Source: Streptomyces luteolifulvus (GTDB lineage Bacteria > Actinomycetota > Actinomycetes > Streptomycetales > Streptomycetaceae). From it: 64,000 nucleotides of DNA. Shown here one piece after another: positions 7,630-15,925 of this stretch. The translations under genes and the position numbers were made by a program. Position 1 is the stretch's first letter, and each line of letters opens with the position of its first letter. The stretch covers positions 1 through 64,000 of the forward strand of contig NZ_VZRB01000030.1 in NCBI RefSeq assembly GCF_008806595.1, written 5' to 3'. The notes under the pieces were generated by a model, which saw only the letters and a list, made by a program, of their open reading frames with translations, was not told the origin of the DNA and made no database searches.

Positions 7630-8361
7630 TCAGGCCAGGCCCGAGACCAGTTCCGCCACGGACTTGCGGCGGCCCGTGAAGAAGGGCACCTCCTCGCGGA
7701 CGTGCATGCGGGCCTCCGAGGCGCGGAGATGGCGCATGAGGTCGACGATGCGGTACAGCTCGTCGGCCTCGAAGGCGAGGATCCACTCGTAGTCGCCGAG
7801 GGAGAACGAGGCGACCGTGTTGGCGCGCACGTCCGGGTAGCCGCGGGCCATCCTGCCGTGGTCGGCGAGCATGCGGCGGCGGTCCTCGTCGGGCAGCAGG
7901 TACCAGTCGTAGGAGCGCACGAAGGGGTAGACGCTGATGTAGTCGCGCGGCGTCTCGTCGGCGAGGAACGCCGGGATGTGCGAGCGGTTGAACTCGGCGG
8001 GGCGGTGCAGCGCCATGTTCGACCAGACCGGCTCCAGGGCGCGGCCCAGCTTCGTGCGGCGGAACAGGTTGTACGCCTCCTGCAGCTGGTCGCTGGTCTC
8101 GGCGTGCCACCAGATCATGAGGTCGGCGTCGGCACGCAGGCCCGAGACGTCGTAGGTGCCGCGGATCGTCACGTCCTTCGCGGCGAGCTGGTCGAACAGC
8201 TCCTGGACCTCGTCGGCGTAGCCCGCGCGGTCCTCGGGCAGCACGTCCTTCAGCTTGAAGACCGACCAGAGGGTGTAGCGGATGACCTCGTTCAGATCCT
8301 TGGCCAGCTTGCCCTTGTTCGGGATCCTGCCGGACTCGGTGGTGGGCGCGTCGTCACTCAT
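7630..8361 (-). CDS. hemQ: Coproheme decarboxylase HemQ
   Basis: A 243-residue chlorite-dismutase-fold protein. HemQ converts iron coproporphyrin III (coproheme) to heme b by two peroxide-dependent decarboxylations, the last step of the coproporphyrin pathway of Gram-positive bacteria. Visible family marks are YPFVRSYDWYLL with the catalytic tyrosine, ADHGRMARGYPDV with the proximal heme histidine, and SLGDYEWILAFE. Length is normal. The ATG at 8361 begins MSDDAPTTESGR. It lies five bases downstream of cgoX on the same strand, so the two are cotranscribed; hemE lies further upstream. No signal peptide, so it is cytoplasmic. Identification is firm. Confidence 0.95.
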   Translation of the reverse strand: MSDDAPTTESGRIPNKGKLAKDLNEVIRYTLWSVFKLKDVLPEDRAGYADEVQELFDQLAAKDVTIRGTYDVSGLRADADLMIWWHAETSDQLQEAYNLFRRTKLGRALEPVWSNMALHRPAEFNRSHIPAFLADETPRDYISVYPFVRSYDWYLLPDEDRRRMLADHGRMARGYPDVRANTVASFSLGDYEWILAFEADELYRIVDLMRHLRASEARMHVREEVPFFTGRRKSVAELVSGLA

Positions 8362-8366
8362 GGTCC

Positions 8367-9824
8367 CTATTCTCCCGCTCCGCCGTGCAGGCTCTGCACC
8401 GGGTGGGCGGTGAGCTCCTCCCCGCCGCGCAGGTCGCCCTCGACCTGGCCGGCTGCGGCGTACGCGCTCGCGATGCAGGCCGGGATGCCCACGCCGTCGT
8501 ACGCCGCTCCGCACACCGCGAGGCCCGGCAGCTTGCCGAGGTGCTCGCGGATGCGGGCCACGCGCGTGTGGTGGCCGACCGGGTACTGGGGCAGGCCCTC
8601 GTCCCAGCGGGTGACGCGGGTTTCGAGGGGCGCGGCGGTGAGGCCGGTCGCCGCCTCGAGGTCGTGCCGCGACACGTCGACCAGCTCGGCGTCCTCGCGC
8701 TGGAGGATCTCCGTCTCGCCGTACCGCCCGACCGAGGTGCGCAGGACGACCACGTCAGGATTCTCCTCGGCGATCCAGCCCCACTTCCGGGAGGCGAAGG
8801 TCGACGCCTTGATGGTGTGCCCGTCGACGGGGGGCACCAGGAAGCCGCTGCCTTCGGGAAGCGTGATCTCGTCGCGGCGGTAGGCGAGGGTGACCAGGGC
8901 CATCGAGGCGTACTCGACGGTGGCGAGCTCGGCGGCGGCCGCGGGGGCCTCGGCGCGCAGGAGCCCGGCGGCGACCGGGGCGGGGGCGGCGAGGACGACG
9001 GCGTCCGCGTGCAGCACCCGGTCACCGGCGACGACACGCCACAGCGCATCCCCCTCGGTCCTGCGCAGTTCCCGCACCGGTGTCCCGGTCAGGATCTCGC
9101 CGCCGCGCTGCCGCACGGACTCCGCCACCGCGAGCGGCAGGGTGCCCACTCCGCCCTCGATGCCCATGAACACCGGCCCGGTCTGCTGGGCGGCGGCCGC
9201 CCTGGCCTGGATCTCGCGGACCGCCTCCGTCAGGGAGTCGTGGCTCTGCGCGGCCTGGAAGAGCTGGGGGACGGCCGCGCGCATCGAGATGCGGTACGCG
9301 TCGCCCGCGTAGACGCCACCGAGCAGCGGCTCCACGAGGCGGTCGACGACCTCGCGGCCGAGCCGTGCCGCCACGTACTCCCCGACGGCCACGTCGTCGC
9401 CGACCTCCGTGCGGGGCAGGTCGGCGTCGCGCTCGATGCGGCGCAGGCCCTCGTCGGACAGGACTCCGGAGAGGGCGGCGGCGGTGCCGGGCACGCCCAT
9501 GACGTGGCCCTTGGGCATGGGGCGCAGGGCACCGCGGGTCCACAGGGAGGCCGTCGCCGTGGCGGGCGGCCGGAGGCGGCCGGCGAGGCCCGCCTCGCGG
9601 GCCAGGGCCACGGCTTCCGGTCTGCGGGCCAGCATCGACTCGGCGCCGAGGTCCACGCGTCCGCCGGCGATCTCGCCGGGCAGCAGCTTGCCGCCGACGC
9701 GGTCCGAGGCCTCCAGCACGGTCACGCGTGTCCCGTCCCGCAACAGCCGGTGGGCGGCCGCCAGCCCCGCGATCCCGGCTCCGACGACGACGACATGCCC
9801 CGTACCCGTACCTGATCCGCTCAT
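8367..9824 (-). CDS. cgoX: Coproporphyrinogen III oxidase (HemY/HemG-type, CgoX)
   Basis: A 485-residue FAD-dependent oxidase. The N-terminal Rossmann motif is VVVGAGIAGLAAAHRL (about residues 12-27), followed by SDRVGGKL; the C-terminal FAD motif is GIPACIASAYAAAGQVEG. In actinobacteria this family oxidises coproporphyrinogen III to coproporphyrin III before iron insertion, although many annotations still call it protoporphyrinogen oxidase (hemG/hemY). It is the first gene of a two-gene unit with hemQ, five bases apart, which supports coproporphyrin-pathway assignment. The start at 9824 is divergent from a lipoprotein gene across 158 bases. Ferrochelatase and the other pathway genes are not in this window. 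Confidence 0.93.
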   Translation of the reverse strand: MSGSGTGTGHVVVVGAGIAGLAAAHRLLRDGTRVTVLEASDRVGGKLLPGEIAGGRVDLGAESMLARRPEAVALAREAGLAGRLRPPATATASLWTRGALRPMPKGHVMGVPGTAAALSGVLSDEGLRRIERDADLPRTEVGDDVAVGEYVAARLGREVVDRLVEPLLGGVYAGDAYRISMRAAVPQLFQAAQSHDSLTEAVREIQARAAAAQQTGPVFMGIEGGVGTLPLAVAESVRQRGGEILTGTPVRELRRTEGDALWRVVAGDRVLHADAVVLAAPAPVAAGLLRAEAPAAAAELATVEYASMALVTLAYRRDEITLPEGSGFLVPPVDGHTIKASTFASRKWGWIAEENPDVVVLRTSVGRYGETEILQREDAELVDVSRHDLEAATGLTAAPLETRVTRWDEGLPQYPVGHHTRVARIREHLGKLPGLAVCGAAYDGVGIPACIASAYAAAGQVEGDLRGGEELTAHPVQSLHGGAGE

Positions 9825-9982
9825 GGCTCCACCTTCTCAGACGGCTCCGACAGTCCCGCCAGGGCCATGTGGCCCTGCCGAGTCCCGACCGTGACCGCAT
9901 CGGGACCGTTACCGCCCAACGTCCGGCCCCGGCCCCGCGTCGAAGTGATGTCAGTCGTCACGACCCCGGGGGGTACTCCCAC

Positions 9983-10963
9983 ATGCGAGCACGTTCCGTA
10001 CGACCCGTTCAGGCCCTTGCAGGGCTCCTGCTGGCCTCGGCCCTCGCGCTGGCCGGCTGCAGCGGTGCGAACGACTCCAGCTCCGACTCCGGCGGCAGCG
10101 CCGCCCAGCAGGAAGCGGCGCAGAGCGACGCGAAGGCGGCCGCCCCGGGCGGCGCCGCCGACAGCGCGGGCGGCCGGAACGCGACCGCGCCGCCGAAGCT
10201 CACCGCGCACATCATCCGCACGGCGACCCTGACCGTGCAGGTCAAGGACGTGACCAAGTCCCTCGACGAGGCCCGCACCACCACCGAGAACGCGGGCGGC
10301 TACGTCGGGAGGGAGTCGACCTCCCGGGACGACGAGGGCAACGAGTACACGCGCGTGGTGCTGCGCGTGCCGGTCGAGCAGTACGACGAGGTCCTCACCG
10401 AGCTGGAGGGCGCGGGCAAGCTCCTGGAGCGCACCTCGAAGGCGCAGGACGTCACCGACCAGGTCGTCGACGTGGAGAGCCGCATCACGTCGCAGCGCGC
10501 CAGCGTGGCGCGGATCCGGGAACTGATGGACCGGGCCACCCGGCTCACGGACGTGGTGACGCTGGAGGGCGAGCTGAGCACCCGCCAGGCCGATCTGGAG
10601 GCGCTGCTCGCCCGGCAGGCATCCCTCAAGGACCGCACCAGCCTGGCCACCATCACCCTGTCGCTGTCCGAGAAGCCGGTGCAGAAGCCGGTCGAGGACG
10701 ACGACCCGGGGATCGTCGACGCGCTGACGGGCGGCTGGGACGCGTTCGTCACGATGCTGCGCTGGATCGCGGTGGCTGTCGCAGCGGTGCTGCCGTTCGC
10801 CGCGGTGGCGGCGCTGATCGTGCTGCTGTGGCTGCGGGTCGTACGCGCCCGGTCGGGGCGCCGGCCGCGGACGGTGGCCGCTCCGGCCGCTGCGGGCCCG
10901 CTGCCGATGGCCCCGCCGGCCCCTCGGCCCACGCGCCCGCAGGAGGGCGGCCAGGAGGACTGA
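9983..10963 (+). CDS. DUF4349 domain lipoprotein
   Basis: A 326-residue predicted lipoprotein. The signal peptide ends in lipobox LALAGC (Cys about 27), followed by a Ser/Ala-rich linker. DUF4349 spans about residues 70-235 (IIRTATLTVQVKDV, VVLRVPVEQYDEVL, a coiled-coil-like helical stretch, and SLATITLSLSEKP). A transmembrane helix lies at about 255-285, followed by a basic and proline-rich cytoplasmic tail. DUF4349 proteins are membrane-tethered and poorly characterised. The ATG at 9983 gives a proper signal peptide; a GGGGGG stretch lies about ten bases upstream. The combination of lipid anchor and C-terminal helix would pin both ends to the membrane. Confidence 0.85.
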   Translation: MRARSVRPVQALAGLLLASALALAGCSGANDSSSDSGGSAAQQEAAQSDAKAAAPGGAADSAGGRNATAPPKLTAHIIRTATLTVQVKDVTKSLDEARTTTENAGGYVGRESTSRDDEGNEYTRVVLRVPVEQYDEVLTELEGAGKLLERTSKAQDVTDQVVDVESRITSQRASVARIRELMDRATRLTDVVTLEGELSTRQADLEALLARQASLKDRTSLATITLSLSEKPVQKPVEDDDPGIVDALTGGWDAFVTMLRWIAVAVAAVLPFAAVAALIVLLWLRVVRARSGRRPRTVAAPAAAGPLPMAPPAPRPTRPQEGGQED

Positions 10964-11034
10964 GGAGACGCACCGGGCACGGCGGAGCCCGGGCCGAGCG
11001 GGTGTGAAATGCCCTGTCCCCGTAGCGTGTTCGC

Positions 11035-12429
11035 ATGAGTATGAGCGGAAAGGGCCACGGGGCGGAGCGACTGGTCGTGATCGGCGGCGACGCCGCGGGC
11101 ATGTCCGCGGCGTCGCAGGCACGCAGGATGCGCGGGCCCGGCGAGCTGGAGATCGTGGCGTTCGAGCGCGGCCACTTCACCTCCTACTCGGCCTGCGGCA
11201 TCCCGTACTGGGTCGGCGGCGACGTCACCGAACGGGACCGGCTCATCGCCCGCACTCCCGAGGAGCACCGCGCGCGTGACATCGACCTGCGCCTGCGGAC
11301 CGAGGTCATGGAGATCGACGCCGGCCGGGGGCGGGTACGCACGCGTGACGTCGATTCCGGCGCCGAGTCGTGGACGTCGTACGACAAGCTCGTGATCGCG
11401 ACGGGGGCGCGGCCGATCCGCCCCGACATGCCCGGCGCCGACGCGCCCGGGGTGCACGGGGTGCAGACGCTCGACGACGGCCAGGCCCTGCTGGACACGC
11501 TGGCACGCACGCGTGGCCGTCGTGCGGTGGTCGTCGGAGCCGGGTACATCGGCGTGGAGATGGCCGAGGCGCTCATCAACCGCGGCTACGAGGTGACGGT
11601 CGTCAACCGCGGCAGCGAGCCCATGGCGACGCTCGACCCGGACATGGGCCGGCTCGTCCACGAGGCCATGGAGGGCCTCGGCATCACCATGATCGACGAC
11701 GCCGAGGTCACCAAGGTGCTCACCGGCGACGACGGCCGGGTCCGTGCGGTGGCCACGGAGGAGGCCGAGTACCCGGCGGACGTGGTCGTCCTCGGCATCG
11801 GCGTACGCCCCGAGACGGCGCTCGCCGCGGCGGCGGGGCTGCCCCTCGGCACCCATCGCGGGCTGCTGACCGATCTGGCGATGCGGGTGCGCGGGCACGA
11901 GAACATCTGGGCCGGCGGCGACTGCGTCGAGGTGCTCGACCTCGTCTCCGGGCAGCAGCGCCACATCGCCCTGGGTACCCATGCCAACAAGCACGGCCAG
12001 GTCATCGGCACCAACGTCGGCGGCGGCTACGCCACCTTCCCCGGTGTCGTCGGCACCGCGGTGAGCAAGGTGTGCAATCTGGAGATCGCGCGTACGGGTC
12101 TGCGGGAGAAGGACGCGCGACGGGTCGGCCTCCAGTTCGTGACGGTCACCGTCGAGTCCACCAGCCGCGCCGGTTACTACCCCGGCGCCTCCCCCATGAC
12201 GGTGAAGATGCTCGCCGAGCGCCGCACGGGGCGGCTGCTCGGCGTGCAGATCGTGGGCCGGGAGGGCGCGGCGAAGCGGGTGGACATCGCGGCGGTGGCC
12301 CTGACCGCCGGAATGACGGTGGAACAGATGACGGCCCTGGACCTGGGCTACGCCCCGCCGTTCTCTCCGGTGTGGGACCCGGTACTGGTCGCCGCCCGCA
12401 AGGCCGTGTCCAAGGTGCGGGCGTCCTGA
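11035..12429 (+). CDS. CoA-disulfide reductase-like FAD/NAD(P)H oxidoreductase
   Basis: A 464-residue flavoprotein of the pyridine nucleotide-disulfide oxidoreductase class I group. It has an N-terminal FAD motif (LVVIGGDAAGMSAA), the single redox cysteine in SYSACGIPYWVGG (Cys54, the position of the CoADR/Npx active-site Cys), a central NAD(P) motif (AVVVGAGYIGVEMAEAL), an FAD-binding IWAGGDCVEV and a C-terminal dimerisation domain. Relatives reduce CoA disulfide, polysulfide or oxygen. The SxxxCG pattern favours CoA-disulfide or related persulfide reduction, but substrate is uncertain. Starts at 11035 and 11041 are both possible. A TAGCGT box lies just before the first ATG, consistent with a leaderless mRNA. 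Confidence 0.87.
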   Translation: MSMSGKGHGAERLVVIGGDAAGMSAASQARRMRGPGELEIVAFERGHFTSYSACGIPYWVGGDVTERDRLIARTPEEHRARDIDLRLRTEVMEIDAGRGRVRTRDVDSGAESWTSYDKLVIATGARPIRPDMPGADAPGVHGVQTLDDGQALLDTLARTRGRRAVVVGAGYIGVEMAEALINRGYEVTVVNRGSEPMATLDPDMGRLVHEAMEGLGITMIDDAEVTKVLTGDDGRVRAVATEEAEYPADVVVLGIGVRPETALAAAAGLPLGTHRGLLTDLAMRVRGHENIWAGGDCVEVLDLVSGQQRHIALGTHANKHGQVIGTNVGGGYATFPGVVGTAVSKVCNLEIARTGLREKDARRVGLQFVTVTVESTSRAGYYPGASPMTVKMLAERRTGRLLGVQIVGREGAAKRVDIAAVALTAGMTVEQMTALDLGYAPPFSPVWDPVLVAARKAVSKVRAS

Positions 12430-12434
12430 CGCCA

Positions 12435-12453
12435 GGGCCTGGCGGACAGGCCC
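12435..12453. terminator. Short bidirectional hairpin between convergent genes
   Basis: GGGCCTG (12435-12441) pairs with CAGGCCC (12447-12453) around a five-base loop. It lies just after the oxidoreductase stop and touches the stop codon of the convergent small gene, so it could end transcription from both sides. Confidence 0.5.
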
Positions 12454-12773
12454 TAAGCCGTCCCGTTGATCCTCTCTATCGCCTGGCGCGCCTGTTCGGC
12501 CGGCGGGCGGGACGGCAGCGACGAGACGGACGCGCTGGAGGTCACCGCGGGCGGCTGCTCGCCCGCCGGCTTCGCGTGCGTGGCGGTCCTGCTGGACCGC
12601 AGCCGGTGGCTCACCGCCTCGTCGAGGGTCACCGGACGCTGCATCTGCGAGGCCAGCCGTCCGGCCTCCTGGCCGAGCCTGGCCACGTCCTCCCAGGGCA
12701 GACGGACCACGAGGGCGATCTCCGCCTCGCCGTCGGGCAACGCATGCATCGCGGGGGTCACTCGGTCGTTCAT
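12453..12773 (-). CDS. Conserved small hypothetical protein
   Basis: A 106-residue soluble protein beginning MNDRVTPAMHALPDGEAE. A short alpha/beta-looking segment (EIALVVRLPWEDVARLGQEAGRL in outline, then a TLDEAVSHRL helix) is followed by a low-complexity Ser/Pro/Ala tail ending in ARQAIERINGTA. There is no signal peptide, membrane helix or known motif. The ATG at 12773 is preferred to upstream starts because GAGGA lies seven bases before it. Codon use is normal for the region, so the gene is probably real. It is divergent from the rhomboid gene across 125 bases. I do not recognise the family and assign no function. Confidence 0.65.
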   Translation of the reverse strand: MNDRVTPAMHALPDGEAEIALVVRLPWEDVARLGQEAGRLASQMQRPVTLDEAVSHRLRSSRTATHAKPAGEQPPAVTSSASVSSLPSRPPAEQARQAIERINGTA

Positions 12774-12898
12774 CGCCTGTTCCTCACGTCGTCCCCGCGA
12801 CCCGCCTTGCCCGTGCCGCGGGCGGTTGAACAGACATACGGGCCCGCGGACGGCCGCGTTCACCGATTCGGCGGGCGCATCGGGGGCAGTACTTCCTT

Positions 12899-13726
12899 GT
12901 GGTCATCCCCGTCCATGACGTGAATCCGGTGCGCCGCACCCCCTGGGTGACGTACGCGCTGATCACGGCGAACGTCCTCGTCTTCCTGTTCACGCCCGGA
13001 CTCGCCGGTTCCGTGGCGGGCGACAGCAGCCTGTCCCAGCTGTGCCATCTGCATGCGTTCCTGGATCACTACGCGGCCGTGCCACGGGAGTTGATCCACG
13101 ATCAGCTGCCGCGGTTCGTCCCGACCGGCGAGGTCGCGCTGAGCCCGCAGGGGGCCGCGGGCTGTGTGGTGGGGCCGGCGGGCTACGACAAGTCCCCGCC
13201 CCTGAGCGTCTTCACGGCGATGTTCCTGCACGGCGGCTGGCTGCATCTGCTGGGCAACATGCTGTTCCTGCTGATCTTCGGCAACAACGTCGAGGACCGC
13301 ATGGGTCATGTGCGGTACACGCTCTTCTACTTCGCCTGCGGCTACGCGGCGTCGTACGGCTTCGCGCTCCTCAACTCCGAGTCGGCCGACCCGCTGATCG
13401 GAGCGTCGGGAGCGATCGCCGGGGTCCTGGGCGCCTATCTGGTGCTGTACCCGAAGGCCAGGGTCTGGGTCCTCGTCCCGTTCCTGATCTTCCTGCCGTT
13501 GAGGCTGCCCGCATGGCTGGTGCTGGGCTCCTGGTTCGTGCTCCAGGCGGTGTACTCGTCCGGCGAGGGCGTCTCCGACGCCGGCACGGTGGCGTACGCG
13601 GCGCACATCGTCGGCTTCCTCGCCGGGATGCTGATCGCCTGGCCGCTGAGGCCGGGCACGCCACCGCCACCGGAGCCGCGCGGTCTGCTGTTCGGCAGGA
13701 AGGCGCGGCCCCGGCACACCTGGTGA
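12899..13726 (+). CDS. Rhomboid-family intramembrane serine protease
   Basis: A 275-residue polytopic membrane protein with about six hydrophobic segments. The rhomboid marks are HGGWLHLLGNMLFLLIFGNN (the HxxxN element, His116 and Asn120), the nucleophile Ser170 in GASGAIAG and the catalytic His236 in AAHIVGFLAGM. Rhomboids cleave transmembrane substrates inside the bilayer. Between helix 1 and the protease core, about residues 40-100 form an unusually long extracytoplasmic loop with two cysteines. The start at GTG 12899 (MVIPVHDVNPVRRTPW) puts the first helix at the expected distance, though its ribosome binding site is weak. It converges on hemE. The protein substrate is unknown. Confidence 0.92.
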   Translation: MVIPVHDVNPVRRTPWVTYALITANVLVFLFTPGLAGSVAGDSSLSQLCHLHAFLDHYAAVPRELIHDQLPRFVPTGEVALSPQGAAGCVVGPAGYDKSPPLSVFTAMFLHGGWLHLLGNMLFLLIFGNNVEDRMGHVRYTLFYFACGYAASYGFALLNSESADPLIGASGAIAGVLGAYLVLYPKARVWVLVPFLIFLPLRLPAWLVLGSWFVLQAVYSSGEGVSDAGTVAYAAHIVGFLAGMLIAWPLRPGTPPPPEPRGLLFGRKARPRHTW

Positions 13727-13768
13727 TCGCGGGGCCGGCTCAGCAGGCGGTCTGGGCGTGGACCCGGC

Positions 13769-14848
13769 TCAGCGGGCGGTCAGTGTGTGGACGTGGTCCA
13801 CGAGGCGGGTCAGCGCGTCCGGATCGGTGGCCGGCATGACGCCGTGGCCGAGGTTGAAGACATGGCCCTCCAGTCCGGCCGCGGCGTCCAGGACCTCACG
13901 CGTCTTGGTCTCGACGGCTTCCCGGGTGGAGAAGAGCACCGTGGGGTCGAGGTTGCCCTGGAGCGCCTTGCCGGGGCCGACGCGGCGGGCGGCCTCGTCG
14001 AGCGGGACCCGCCAGTCGACGCCGACGACGTCCGCGCCCGCCTCGCCCATGAGGCCGAGCAGTTCGCCGGTGCCGACGCCGAAGTGGATGCGGGGGACGC
14101 CGTACCCGGCGACCGCCTGGAAGACCTTCGCCGAGGCGGGCATCACCGAGTGCCGGTAGTCGGCGGGCGAGAGGGCGCCGGCCCAGGAGTCGAAGAGCTG
14201 GACGGCGCAGGCGCCCGCCTCGATCTGCACCTTCAGGAACGCGGCCGTGATGTCGGCGAGACGGTCGAGCAGATCGGCCCACAGCCCGGGGTCGCCGTAC
14301 ATGATCGCCTTGGCGTTCTCGTAGGTGCGGGAGGGGCCGCCCTCCACGAGGTAGCTCGCGAGGGTGAACGGGGCGCCCGCGAAGCCGATGAGGGGGGTGG
14401 CGCCGAGCTCCCGGGTCAGCAGGCCGATCGCCTCGGTGACGTAGGAGACGTCCTCGGGGGTGAGGTCGCGCAGCCGGGCGAGGTCGGCACGGGTGCGGAC
14501 CGGGTTCTCGACGACCGGGCCGACGCCGGGCTTGATGTCGAGGTCGATGCCGATGGCCTTGAGCGGGACGACGATGTCGCTGAAGAAGATCGCCGCGTCC
14601 ACGTTGTGCCGGCGCACCGGCTGGAGGGTGATCTCGGTGACCAGCTCGGGCCTCATGCAGGACTCGAGCATCGGGATGCCCTCGCGCACCTTGCGGTACT
14701 CCGGAAGCGAGCGCCCGGCCTGCCGCATGAACCACACCGGCGTGTGCGGCACGGGCTCGCGCCGGCACGCCTTCAGGAAGGCGGAGTCCCTGACCGCTTC
14801 GGACGTCGCTGTCGGGTGCTTGCCCGAGGGGCTTTCGTTGGCGCTCAC
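13769..14848 (-). CDS. hemE: Uroporphyrinogen decarboxylase HemE
   Basis: A 359-residue TIM-barrel enzyme that removes the four acetate carboxyls of uroporphyrinogen III to give coproporphyrinogen III. The substrate-binding region near the N-terminus is PVWFMRQAGRSLPEYR, and the essential aspartate lies in FFSDIVVPL. Other family blocks are PLIGFAGAPFTLASY, VQLFDSWAGALSP and NLGHGVMPATDP. The GTG at 14848 (VSANESPSGKH) has GGGAG about nine bases upstream; earlier starts would add a low-complexity leader absent from relatives. It supplies the substrate of CgoX and HemQ encoded four genes away on the same strand. Identification is firm. Confidence 0.96.
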   Translation of the reverse strand: MSANESPSGKHPTATSEAVRDSAFLKACRREPVPHTPVWFMRQAGRSLPEYRKVREGIPMLESCMRPELVTEITLQPVRRHNVDAAIFFSDIVVPLKAIGIDLDIKPGVGPVVENPVRTRADLARLRDLTPEDVSYVTEAIGLLTRELGATPLIGFAGAPFTLASYLVEGGPSRTYENAKAIMYGDPGLWADLLDRLADITAAFLKVQIEAGACAVQLFDSWAGALSPADYRHSVMPASAKVFQAVAGYGVPRIHFGVGTGELLGLMGEAGADVVGVDWRVPLDEAARRVGPGKALQGNLDPTVLFSTREAVETKTREVLDAAAGLEGHVFNLGHGVMPATDPDALTRLVDHVHTLTAR

Positions 14849-14993
14849 GACGAAAAGTCTCCCACGCCCCGCCGACCGTACCGGACCACGGGGGCATGCC
14901 TCCGCCCCGTTCGTGCGGCATGTTCCGGACAGGCGGCTTCCGGACGGGTGTCTCTCCCTGCACGAAGGCTCCGTTCCCCTTAATCTTCCCCGC

Positions 14994-15662
14994 ATGGCTG
15001 CGGCTCAGGGACGACTGTCGGACGGCGCTGACGGAATGGACGACACCAAGGAGGGGGACCGGAATGCGAGCAGTACGGCTCCGCCCGCGTTCCGGGCGGC
15101 CGTCGACGCGCTGAGGACCGCGCGGCTGCGGCCGCAGGTCGAGATCGAGCCGACACCCGCGCCGCAGCGGCTCGCCCCCTTCTCCTACGCGCTGGAGGCC
15201 GCGGTCGTCGACGGCGACCAGGACCTGGCCGACGGCCGGCTGGTCCTGCTGCACGACCCGGCCGGGCACGACGCCTGGCGTGGCACCTTCCGGCTGGTGA
15301 CGCTGGTGCGCGCGGAGCTGGAGCCGGAGATGGCGGCGGACCCGCTGCTGCCCGACGTGTGCTGGTCCTGGCTGACCGGCGCGCTCCAGGCGCGCGGACT
15401 GTCGTACGGCGAGCCGAGCGGCACCGTCACGCGCGCGAGTTCGCACTACTTCGGCGGACTGTCGGAGCGTCCGGCCGCCTCGCAGATCGAGATCCGGGCC
15501 TCCTGGACGCCCCGTGAGGGCCTCGGCGGTGTTCCGGACACGGCGGCCCATCTGGCCTCCTGGTGCGATCTGCTCGCCCAGGTCGCGGGTCTGCCGCCGG
15601 CCGGGCCGGGCGACGCGTCGGTGGTGACGCTGCCGCAGCGGCGGGGACCGCAGTCACGCTGA
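14994..15662 (+). CDS. DUF3000 family protein
   Basis: A 222-residue soluble protein of the actinobacterial DUF3000 family. Recognisable blocks are FRAAVDALRTARLRPQVEIE, LAPFSYALEAAV, DVCWSWLTGALQARG and SASQIEIRASWTP-like sequence near the C-terminus. No enzymatic function is established; it is conserved beside hemE and whiI in Streptomyces. The start is ATG 14994 or ATG 15036; neither has a strong ribosome binding site, and a TAATCT box a few bases before 14994 would suit a leaderless mRNA. It is divergent from hemE across 145 bases. Cytoplasmic location is inferred from the lack of a signal peptide. Confidence 0.85.
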   Translation: MAAAQGRLSDGADGMDDTKEGDRNASSTAPPAFRAAVDALRTARLRPQVEIEPTPAPQRLAPFSYALEAAVVDGDQDLADGRLVLLHDPAGHDAWRGTFRLVTLVRAELEPEMAADPLLPDVCWSWLTGALQARGLSYGEPSGTVTRASSHYFGGLSERPAASQIEIRASWTPREGLGGVPDTAAHLASWCDLLAQVAGLPPAGPGDASVVTLPQRRGPQSR

Positions 15663-15676
15663 CGCACCGTCCCCGC
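15641..15676. terminator. Hairpin spanning the DUF3000 stop codon
   Basis: GCGGGGAC (15641-15648) and GTCCCCGC (15669-15676) form a perfect 8-bp stem with a 20-base loop that contains the stop codon at 15660-15662. It would separate DUF3000 transcription from the whiI promoter region downstream. Confidence 0.4.
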
Positions 15677-15819
15677 GTAAAACATTCTTGGTGATCTCTT
15701 TGTCGATACGGCCACTTTCTGCCACTGAAGTGAGCCTGTCCGAACCGACTCGATCTTCGGATGATCGATCGCGCGTCCGAATTGCACGGATTGTTACTCA
15801 CTAGATCGTGATCATCCCC

Positions 15820-15847
15820 TAAAGGCGGACGGGGTTGGTGCCGAAGA
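15820..15847 (+). promoter_or_regulatory. WhiG (sigma-28 type) promoter of whiI
   Basis: TAAA at 15820-15823, sixteen bases, then GCCGAAGA at 15840-15847. This matches the WhiG consensus TAAA-N15/16-GCCGATAA with two mismatches in the last four bases of the -10 element. It lies about 80 bases upstream of the whiI start. Genetic work in S. coelicolor established that whiI depends on WhiG, which supports the reading. Confidence 0.8.
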
Positions 15848-15925
15848 CGACTGTGACCTTGAAAGCACGGTTCGTACCGGCTTGATCCCCACGAGCCGGC
15901 CCCGACCCGCATCCCAGGAGGCCTG

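Noticed and set aside
11035..12429. Naming the flavoprotein as a definite NADH oxidase or CoA-disulfide reductase
   Set aside because: The Cys and FAD/NAD motifs are shared by several subfamilies, so only the general class is supported.
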